A stretch of 64,000 bases of DNA, taken from contig CM041203.1 of the NCBI GenBank assembly GCA_023078555.1, forward strand, positions 4,362,538 through 4,426,537. The letters are read 5' to 3'. This stretch comes from Ulva prolifera (taxonomy: Eukaryota > Chlorophyta > Ulvophyceae > Ulvales > Ulvaceae). Below the pieces are notes generated by a model that saw only the letters and a list, made by a program, of their open reading frames with translations, searched no databases and was not told the origin of the DNA. Below are positions 35,401-45,411 of this stretch, in pieces (position 1 is the stretch's first letter; the number at the start of each line of letters is the position of its first letter). The translations under genes and the position numbers were made by a program.

Positions 35401-38400
35401 GTATGAGGACAGTGCACACAGCTTGTATGGACACGAATGCAATCACGGCCACGTGTGCACTGTACAAACCGGCACTGTAACATGTAAATGGGTACACTTT
35501 CAGCGACACTCATTGGCGCAGTTGCAATCCGGCCTCCATAATGAGCTCTCAGCGCCTGCTCTTGTGGCAATATTTCTCAGCACCTTCTGGCCGCATGTGA
35601 GAACAAAGCAAAAAAAATCATGTGTGCATGAATACACACTACACTCAATTTCGCACGGCGCACAGACCGACCTGCATCCAATGCACTCAGAGGGGCTCAC
35701 GCACTCGCAGATGTCGGCCTTAGAGGCAACGTATGCATGCCCGAGCACCTCCATGCGGAACGCGACCAGCCCGGCGGCCTCCAAGCCCTCCAAGAACTCC
35801 ACGTCGGCATGCCGCAGCGGCCCGCTCCCCTCCGGTACCGCCGCGCTCGTGTACACCGGTACGAGCTCAAAGCCCGCTGGGTATAGCGCGAGCATGCGCT
35901 GCAGGAGCAGCCGCTTGCCGGTGCCAAACGGCCCGGCTACGACAAGCGGCGGCGCGCCGGGCTCAAGGTGGTGCCGCAGCTGCGCCGCGAGGGCGTCACG
36001 GAGTGCGAGGGTCGCGAGCACCGGGTGGTCGTCGATGACCGTGGCGACGTGCGCGATGCGGAGGTTGTCTGTCGCCTCGGCCGCGGCCGCGGCGGTGGCC
36101 GCGGCGTCGGTGGGGCTGTCTGGGTGGGCCGCTGTCGCGCGGTGCGGCCGCTGCTCGGCACTCGGGGTGACCTGCGCAGGGTGACGTGCTTGTTACATGC
36201 ACAACAGCAATGGTATGTGGCTTGGGTACATCGATCAGTGTCGTCAGCCGGTGTTGTGTCGGTGTCAGCATGGGTACGATGCTCAATGCTGAAGGGTGTG
36301 TGTTTGCAGCCTAACACCAGCTCGCATCCGTAGACATGCAGTAGGTCATATTCTCGTTCATTGTGGCGTTCGAGTGATACGAGCGCAACGACACTGGATC
36401 GCCAAATTCGCACGACAGATCCGCTAATTCTCCCATACACAAAGCTCTACACACAGGTTATCCGCAGTTGTGGAGCAGGTCCGCACATGAATAAGCACCA
36501 TCTCCCTCGGCACACCCGCCTGCGCCATTCGCACGCCCTCCGCATCGCTCGTGGTCACCACCGCGATCTTCCCTGTTGACTCGTACAGTGCTCCCGCCGC
36601 AGAAAGCGTGCACGCGTAGGTGTCGCCGCCCTCCTGCCGCCACGACAGCGTTGCCCCGTTCGCGCGTTCCCGCTCGAGGTCCGCGGCCTTGCAGCCGAAG
36701 AAGCCGTGCACGCCCTCCACCTCGTCCTTGCCGGCCTTGCGGGTCGTTGACTCCGGCAGCGGCGCGAAGGCTGCCGGCATGCAGTCGACAAGGCGCGGCA
36801 TGAGGGTGGGCGCGATGGAGAGGGTGGGGTGCCCGGCGAGGACCACTGCTCGGCAGGCGCGCCACGGCTCTTTCGCGTACGGGTCGTCCTCGCCTATAAT
36901 CGCAGTGGTGTCTTTCTGTGGACCTGGAGCTTGTGTAGATGGCCGCAATGCCAACTAGCTGGTTTCGACCCCCCAGACTCTCCGGCCTATTTGAATTGAC
37001 AAGAGTTTTGGCAGATGTGTAAGACCAGCGTCGTGTTGACGTCCCCGACAGTGATGCGCAAGACCAGCATCATGGTTTACCCTCAATCACAGAGAGCGGC
37101 ATCAGCTTGCTGGGTCCAAAGACGTTGCACAGAGAGTTCAAACAGAGCCGAAAGAGTCTCCAATCATATTCTCTGCATGTGCACCACCCTACAGCCCATC
37201 GCGCAGCATCTGGAGCCGCTGGACGCACCTGTGCTGACGTCCTTGAACAGGTCCGGACGCAGCGCCCGCGCCCAGCTCAGCGCGCCCTCCACCGCGCCGT
37301 TTAGCTTCCGGTTCTCCAGCGCAAAATCGTAGATGCCGGAGCGCGCCACCGCGCGCGCCTGGCGCCGCGCCGCGATGATGTACCGCGAAACCGAGCGGTC
37401 CGTCTCGGAGAGCCACGAGCGCACCCGCGCTGCATAGGCCTCCGTGGACGGCGGCCGGAGGAACACCGACAGGCACTCCGCGCCGGCGCGGCGGAATTGC
37501 TGCACGGCCTGCAGGGACTCAACGTCGAGCAGCGGGATCTTCCCGGCTGCCATGATTGCCGCGAACTCCTCCATCCTGTACCCTGCACTCCAGCACCCTG
37601 GTGGATACATTGTGCGCTTCATGCATTTGGCCCAAAATTGCATCTCGTGTCAGAGGTGTTTAGCATCCCAGGACCAGAACAGATTGGCATGATGCAGCCC
37701 TACAGCAGCAGTTGATCTATGATTCGCCTCGCCCTGCTGCTGAGCCGGACCCCCGGCCACACCAGTGGGGCCCCATGGCCCGTGCAGTTCGTCATCAGGC
37801 AGACGCCCACCATCCACCCCCACACCTATAGCACTCTGCACTGTCGGGCGCTGCCCCTTCCTCGGCATACAGGACCGCACCAACACGGCAGCGCGCCCGC
37901 TCATGCCGGAACAGCACCCCCTGTACCGCGATAAACTCCCCCTGCGCCTCCATCTCGTCAAATCGCTCCCGTGACACCCGCCGCGGCTCCGGCGGGGTCT
38001 GCCGCGGCAGCGCGGCCAGTGCCTTTGTCGCCGCACTTGCGGCCGCAGACGCCCCGCCCTCCGACCCTCGTGCCCCCCCACCCCCACAGCTGCTCCCAGC
38101 GGCACTGCCATCGACGCTGACCGGCCGCGGCATGAGGTCCGTCCGCGGCTCAAACAGCGTGTGGCGGGGCAGGTTGCGCTCGATGATGTCCGCGGCGGCC
38201 TCCGGGGCGAGCTCCGGGTCCGCCTGGAGCAGCTCCTCTTGCAGGGCCGGCGGGAGGGTCAGGCTGGCGCTGCGGAGGGGCTGCTGGCTGCTGTTGGGCT
38301 TTGCGTCTGAGCCGGGCGTGGTCGGCGGGCCGCGGCATGACGCACCCCGCAGGAGCTGCCTGCACGCGCTCCACACCCACTTCATATGTGACGCGACTCA

Positions 38401-41400
38401 GCAGCCATCCCCTCATCCTCACGTCTCGCCTGACTCTAGATTGCTCAGATGCCGAGTCCCCAATCGCTGGTATCATGTAGAGCCAAGTTTTTAACGCATG
38501 CTGGCTCTGAGAGTGACTATTCTTTTGTATCATTGAGCTGGCACACCGGCGATCCAGCCTTCCCACCCGCCACAGGCCAAGCAGACGCTGAGGCTATGGC
38601 TGCTGCCTGCAGCCAGTCGTTTGGGACCCTGGTTGGTCTGGGGTCCACTCCAATGTCCAATCACACAGTGCACCCACACATGCTGCGCCTGTAGTGCGCC
38701 CGCAGCTCACGCCACAGCAGCACAGCACCGCACCGTGCATCCCCCGGGTCCTCCGGAGGGCCCTCCGGCTCGTCCGTCACGACCGCTGGGAACGCAAACA
38801 CGTCCGGGAACTCGTCCGCGAGCGTCTGCAGCAGCGCCGCCTTCTCGCCGGCCGCCGGCCCGGCGACCAGGATCGGCTTGAGGAACGGCCGCTCGACCGC
38901 GTTGCTGACGACGAGGTCCGCGTACTCCAGGATGTACTGCGGGATGCCATGCAGGCGGTTGCGCACGATCGGCGACAGGGTCGCCGCGCACTCCTTCAGC
39001 GCCATGAACACGTCCCGTGCATCGTCGCCATTGTCGACGACGCAATCCACACCCGCCGCAGCCGCGCCGGCATCGACCGCCTCCATCTACATGCCGCGTC
39101 GGATGCAACTGGTTGCGGTGATTGCCTCATTCAGGGCAGAGCAGCAGGCAGTTCGGGAGGCAACACCACATGCACTGGAGCCTCAGCACAAAGAATCCTC
39201 AGCGGAAGACAAGTTTGAGCATTTTACACAAAAAATAGCATGTGGGTGTGGGGCAGCGCACCTCGACGCGCGCCCACTCCACACGTCGCTCGATCGTCGA
39301 CGGCGCCTCCTTCAGCCGCGCGCGCAGCCGCCGCTCCATCTCCGCGAGCGACGGCGGCACAACGTACGCAAACGCCGCCTCGATGCGGTCGTCGTTGAAG
39401 AGCGTGGCCGCGCCAGACGTGTCCAGCGCGACGAGGCACACCTTCCCGCCCGATGCAACCGACCGGATCGCGGCGTACGAGATGCCGTAAAGCGCTGACC
39501 CACCATGCACCGTCTCAATCTTGGCGATCTCAAGCAGCTCACTCGCCTGCTGCATGGCCCTGCACACGAGTTCAACCTTGATCCTTGCACAGAAGCTTGT
39601 TCTGTTCACTTCAGGTGATAGCTGGAGCGGTATTCTATCGTTTCGACATGGTGTGGGCTCCAGCGGACACTGCATATAGAGGACCTCCAGAGGCCTATGC
39701 ATGCGGTCCAAGCCCTGTGATGCAGCCCTGGCGGAACACAACATGCACGTGCTCTCTCATGCCAACAAAGGCAGAAGACAGCGGGGCCACGATGCACATC
39801 AGAGGCAGCCACTCCGGTGGTGGTGTCCGATTGAACCTGAGGCTATTGTGGTTTTCGGGGACAGTCGGTGCAAGATCCGGATGCCTGCAGCTGGCGGAAT
39901 TCAGCACGAGCGACGCTGATGGCTGCATGTGCATGCCCGCCTTGCTGACTCAGTCTGTGATGAGGTGGCCAAAAAGAAGCGGGCGGCCCGGGATCGCACC
40001 GCATCTGTGGAGCATCTGTGAAGCAGTAATCGACCCCGTCCACCTCATGCTCCCGCGGCCGGCGTGTCGTGTGTGTCACGACCCGTGCAAACAGATTGGG
40101 GTGTGACGCCACCAGGCCGGCCATGACGGCACGCTTGCCGGCGCTTGCCGGCCCCGAGAACACAAGCACGCGGGGAGGCGCGCGGGGTGGCTTACGCCTC
40201 TTGCGGAGGTGGGCACATGTGATGCTGTTGCGACCCGCAGCGTGCGCATGCTCCCGAACAGACGCCTCGAGCATGTCAAAGAGCTCCCCATTTGCAGCGT
40301 TGATGCCGTTCAGTGGGGACACGAGGTTCTCCAGTGGCCAGCTTGTCAGCATCGTGAATATGGGTACCTGTGCAGGCAGCCTGTGTCGAGCTGCTGCCAC
40401 GGTGCTGTGTGCTGAGGCATTCTGTGTGTAGCATGGCCATCGATGTCGCTGTGCTGCAGCGTCTGTTGCAGCCTTGATAAGATGAGTGAAAGTGCACTTG
40501 CAGCACTCAACATCCGTATGTCAGGACAGGCCTCTTTTGGTGCGGTCACTCACACGCATTCTTCGGTACTTGTTATTTAAGTGAAGTAAATCTAAATTTC
40601 CTGAGCCGTATCCTATTGGATATTGACAACTCCGAGTTAATGGGACAACATAGTTAGTGTTCCAAGGACCACAGCGTGTGCATGATTGCATAGTTAAGTT
40701 GGGGCTAAAGCTGCAACATGATACCAAACGACCATCAAAAGCAGCCCACGATCGTCTCTATCAAGTGATCTTCTCAATGTCTTTGCGGTGTCTGTGAACA
40801 CCGGGAGTTGCGCACGGCCACAACTGCAGCATGGTACGGTGCAACACAACATTCTGCAGAGCACGTGTGCAGCAAATGATCAGATGTCAAGCAGTAATGT
40901 CTCAAGCGGATGTTAGTGCATTTTGCTTTCAAGTACAAGTGACATCTTGTGAAGGGCACATGATGCTGGACAGCATTCTGGTACTACATGTTTCAGGCAG
41001 ACCAAGTCTGGGCATGCTCAGGCGGACAAACCTGATTGGACACCGTTTCCTCTAGTATCTGATAAGCTGACATAACCGTCAGAAGCGCTTTGCAGAGGAT
41101 CATGGGCCATATTTGCAGTGGTCTCGATGCAATAAAGAGAGGTCTTCCGAACAAGTCCAAAGGGATGCGGTCGTCAACTGTGACAGTGCGCCATGTATCC
41201 AGAATGAACAGCTTGACAGAGTACTTCCCTGATGGTGAGACAGTGGGTAATCCGTTGTTCTGAGGATGGATCAGCTCAAACAAGTATTGCCCTTTTGGAA
41301 CCTGCGCCTGAACCTGCTGGACCAGCAGGAATTGGCCCAGCATCCATTCGAAGTTCGGGTGCCCAAAGTAGAGAGCCCCTCTGAACACCCGCCCAGATGC

Positions 41401-41825
41401 TCCTCCCATAGCTGGTTTGCCGTTGACTGGTATCGAGTCTAGCTCCAGCATTGTGCACGAGCTGGCACCGTCCATCTCAGACGGACGACGCCATTGATCA
41501 AGCCAATGACGGGTATGGTCAGGAAATATCTGACCATCGGTATCTTCATAAACATCTGCAATCGGGAGTTCATTGCGCAGTGCGAGCTTGGGCACGTGCA
41601 CGACAGTGCCGCGAGACAATTGCAGGCCAATGTGGACATGACGTGTTTGCAAGTGAAACCTCCAGATCGTGGAGAGACGTCAGCCAATCAGTTGCCCAGT
41701 GACCAGGAAGCTTCACCTGAAGACTTGTCAGCAGCTACCGTCGCATCGTTCCATACTGGAAATATGCTGTCCACCAGAGAGGCTGGCTCTTCAGTCTCTG
41801 TTTTCCCTTTTGCCTTCGGCGCCAT
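29493..41825 (-). CDS. FAP42: Androglobin-related multi-nucleotide-kinase axonemal protein (FAP42-like)
   Basis: About 15 exons: 41717-41825, 41032-41555, 40000-40367, 39262-39559, 38734-39086, ~37905-38359, 37229-37582, 36487-36893, 35701-36171, 34795-35355, 34196-34399, 33421-33714, 31847-32731, 30111-31472, 29493-29855; phases match at every junction except the sixth exon's donor, which is unclear. About 2,330 residues. Order: androglobin/calpain-like module (~40-260; GKYSVKLF, TVDDRIPLD, QIWPMILCKAL); guanylate-kinase-like domains 1-4 (~270-1210); adenylate kinase (~1270-1500; LLLGPVGVGKTS, FGYVLDGYPHTRAQ); guanylate-kinase-like 5 (~1620-1760; VSGAAGAGKSAL); beta-rich androglobin C-terminal modules (LRLPRGRHVLRL, MLLVNNAT); helical tail. 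The globin of animal androglobin is not seen. I recall that Chlamydomonas FAP42 of the C1b central-pair projection has multiple guanylate and adenylate kinase domains; orthology is inference. Likely role: nucleotide homeostasis or scaffolding in the axoneme. Confidence 0.5.
31621..31704 (-). mobile_element. Short mobile element copy B with 20-bp flanking direct repeats
   Basis: A 44-bp insert (31641-31684) whose reverse complement reads tacaaggacaaagcgagcga... is flanked by acacagagtacgtgaatgag (31621-31640) and acacagagtacataaatgag (31685-31704), 18 of 20 identical. It sits in the intron between the last guanylate-kinase exon and the large beta-domain exon of the FAP42-like gene, in sense orientation. 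Confidence 0.5.
40578..40647 (+). repeat. Dispersed ~70-bp element, copy 3
   Basis: Reads aagtaaatctaaatttcctg, agccgtatcctattggata, ttgacaactccgagttaatg; aligns with copies at 10010 and 17865. Located in an intron of the FAP42-like gene, opposite to its transcription. Confidence 0.5.
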
Positions 41826-42419
41826 CTCTTGATTCAAAATGTAGTGTCAGCATACTATGTGTCCCTTCCAGAGACCATAGCCCTGTTCAGAAGCAGCGAA
41901 AGCAAGGCTCTGCCACTGTAGAACCCGCACTGCAGCAGCAACTGATGTATATCTCCGAACTTAGGAATCCGAACGGAAGTATTTACTAGGTGTGTTGCTC
42001 TTGACTCATCAGCAATTTGGCTGGCTCCAGACTGTGCGCGTCAACTTGCGGTGCAGTGAGTCACGAAACACGGGAAGCTGCAAGCTTCCCGTGGCGCCGG
42101 TGCGATCGCCCCAACTTGCCGCGCCATGGCGCGCCACATACCGATAATTCGGCTGTGACAGCGGTCTGACTGAACTCTCCCCGATTGGGTGCGACGTGTG
42201 GATGAGGCTGGGTTGCTGAAGCATTATACCGCTCGCGCTGGATACACAGACGTCTCGGTACCAGTGATCTTGACTAGATCGATCTGAAGCGTAACATGTG
42301 CTGCAAGCATGTACCACGTCGACACACCTGTACAGCTCGAAACACCCGTGGACGCCACGCAGCCAAATCTTTGCCATTCCCATGCAGGTTCAACATGCTG
42401 GATGGAAGGTAGCCCGCAG
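41826..42419. other. No supported gene; divergent upstream region
   Basis: Upstream of the FAP42-like start codon (-) and of the first recognised exon of the next (+) gene. Probably promoter sequence; no motif is assigned. Confidence 0.5.
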
Positions 42420-43884
42420 GCGCACGTGTGCACGGTACGGCTGATCACTCCGGGCTTAATGGGCCAAACTTTTGACTTGACTTGTGAGAGACATGTGTTT
42501 GCAAAGCAACAGATTCGCAGGGAACTTATGCAATCCCTCACGCCTTTCTCAGGTGTGACGTGGCATGGCGCAACAGGGGACGTTGTACAAGTATACGTAC
42601 GTGTTGTAGACTTCAGGGAACAGGAGCAATATGCAATACATGCTGAGCCTGCAACAGATGCACCACCAGACCCACTGTGATTTCAGTGAGCATGACCCTA
42701 CACTGAGGCTGCAAGATTATTTGAGTACCTGGGACAGCTGATCTAGACTGATCGAGGGGACATGCCCACCAAGCACGTGACCTGCAGCGTGGTGGGCCAC
42801 AATACCAGAAGACAATCACTTAAGACCAATTAGTCCAGCGCAGGTGCGTACACGGGTGTATGTACGCCACAGACCTTTCGGCGAGTGAATAAGCGGGGCT
42901 GCCACACGGGACACCGCAGCCCATGACTGTGTTACAAGGACACAGACGAAGAGGATGGCAGCACCGCACAAGCACACCAGCGCCACCAATGACAGCGGAT
43001 GCCGAGCCACGCCACACCTGACCACGACTTCTGAGCACAGCAAGATGGCAGGCCCTGGGCGCTGATGGGTGTGACTGTGTGTTGGGCTTGTGGTTGTGCT
43101 GGGCGTGCATGCGTGTTTGTGGGTGTCTCCGCGGCTAGCTTCGCATGCTCATGGCCATGGACTGTCTCATTCGAATGCGGCGATGGCCCTATTTGCTGGC
43201 ATGCTTTGTTGGTGGTGCTACCATAGTGCACTGTGTGATCTGTCTCCATGTATGCACACACACGATGCATATGCATCACACAAAGTCCTCCAAGAGCCCA
43301 CCAGGAAAGTCACAGCTGTGGCCCTGGGCACTTCAAGGCACCCCGATCGCCTGACAGTGATGCACAGATTCTACGCCATGCTGCAGATTGCCGCCACAGC
43401 ACTGCAGGGGCTGCTCACGGCAAATGACACGTCCACTGAATGGAACTGCAGCGGTGCTGGATGGTGACCTGACCATCTCTCGAGCTGCCGACTCGCCTCG
43501 AATCAGCACATTGTAGACCTGCGACTGCCTTCGTGGACCTACGTGGACCTACTTAGTTGACCTGAGGCTGATCCAATGTACGTACCTTGATGGACTGAGG
43601 CGTCAATGGCATCTGTTTGCTGATACTGCGACAATCGCGGCGAATGTTTTCTTTTGAACCTCCCTTGCAAAACAGATTGGCTGCTTGCTGAGGATTTCTT
43701 GAAGCCCTGCATGCAAAAAGACACACACGATGCAACGCAAAATAGGATACATGACGGTCAGCTGGACCCGCTGGTGCACTGGGCTATGGGATGCATGTTC
43801 CTCTCCCAGCTACTTCAGCGCGGCGCCAACACAAATTTGCGGAAAACCAAAGCATTGTTGATGGACACGTCAGAATTCGAATAG
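42420..43884 (+). CDS. Unidentified protein, three phase-consistent exons
   Basis: Exons 42420-42552, 43358-43453 and 43676-43884 join in frame (phase 1 at both junctions). They encode VRLITPGLMGQTFDLTCERH and KQQIRRELMQSLTPFS; then MHRFYAMLQIAATALQGLLT; then WLLAEDFLKPCMQKD, ending LLMDTSEFE and stop. The pattern is of a mostly helical protein. I recognise no family. The N-terminus is not located, and further exons may lie upstream of 42420. Confidence rests on phase matching and protein-like composition only. Confidence 0.5.
42929..42975 (+). repeat. Diverged relic of the 44-bp element
   Basis: Starts gtgttacaaggacacagacg and ends ggcagcaccgcacaagc, matching both ends of the element at 9332 with a diverged centre. 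No flanking direct repeat seen. Confidence 0.5.
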
Positions 43885-45411
43885 CCAACATCAGGCCTCA
43901 CAATCCGGCTTGCACCGTGCTGCATACAGCTGGTTACATGGCAAGGTGTCCGTGCGACGAGATTCCAGCTGTTGTGCCATCACGAGCTCAGGACGAGCGC
44001 CAGTGTCAGGCATCGATGTCGACACCTGACCTGTGCAAGCGTCGATGGGCGAATGGCGCAGCCTCGGTGACAGCCGGGTTGATGACAAGTGATACAGCCA
44101 CGGTACGAAATGGGTTGCATAAGCGTGAACTAGCATTGATTGCGGCGACGATGGCAATCAGACGATTGTACAGTGCAAGACACAACTTTCAGTGTGAACA
44201 GCGCACCAGCACTCGTCAAGACAGCACAAACAACAACTCTGGCCGTCTATTTTGACAATGTCAACATGAAAACTCTATTGGTCGCGCTGAGGCAACCTGC
44301 TGCCACCTGGGCAAAGTACATAGCCCGCGCCACGGTGAAACTGCATACAGCTGGTGCCAGGCCTGATATGAGCAATGAAACCTAGCCGGCCTAAGCTAGG
44401 CGGAAATCTTGAGTTTGGTCTGTACATATGTTCGTCTCTCGCGATGTCTGTTGCCAGTGCCGCCAGCGTTACGTCCAGGTGCGCGAGACATCTTGGGAAC
44501 GCTGCAGCCGGGACGACAAGGACGACGACTGTGTTATTCAAATAAGCAGGGCTCAGCTGCGAGACTGGATGCTTCACGGTCACCACCGCACGCAATTGGC
44601 CTTACGCAAACGACACATGCCGTGCCGATAGTACTGACCGAGCACAATGCAGCGATGCAGTGGGAGGCAAGAATGCCGCTCAGTACATAACCCAGCTGAG
44701 CACAGCGCAGTTGTGCAAAGTGACTGCGATGATTCAATCCAGTACAAGTTGTCACTCACGGCCTCGCAATACCAGATATGCTGGCTGGTAAGTACGTAGT
44801 ATGTGACGTGACCTGCAGAATAAGCTCGCGCGGTATTGTACACCTCAGCCGCAGAGCTCAGCCACATACAGGTGGATATGAGCTACCTCAGCTGCCGCAG
44901 ACGCCATGCCGCCACTAAGCTTGCGCACTGATGACGCCTTCGGACGGGGCAGCGGAGAGGACGTGCAACCAGCGCAGCCGGAGCCCGCTCCTGGACGTTG
45001 AATGTTTCAGGGATATGTTTTTTGGGTTGCTTGCCACCAGGCGGCCGCTTTTTAACGTTGCCGCACACTCCAGAATGCCGTTCCAATCAACTGGATTTTA
45101 GTACGCCGCTCACCGCGCGAGTACTAATGAATTGATGCTTGCGCGTTCATGCCCCGATTTCTCGTATGTACGAATTCAATTTGGTGGCCACCAGGCCGCC
45201 TGAAGCCGTCCACCTCTGTCAGAGATCGTAGCGCATTGCCTACTTCTTGCTCCTATCGCACAGAAACACCCTTGCATATCACGTCTTTGAACGGCTGTCG
45301 CGATCTGCAATTTCCGTGACTCCCCCTCGGTTGCTGAGCTTCGCTGCGCGAGCAGGTGAATGCTGAACATCGTACTAGTTTGCCTTGCGGAGTAGCAGGG
45401 ACACGTTCAAT
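43885..45411. other. No firmly supported gene
   Basis: A short + strand frame (44428-44631) encodes MFVSRDVCCQCRQRYVQ and later an acidic DDKDDDCVIQISRAQLRDWM, with a GTGCGC donor and a gctgcag acceptor between them. It could be part of a small gene but has no partner exons I can place. Confidence 0.5.
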
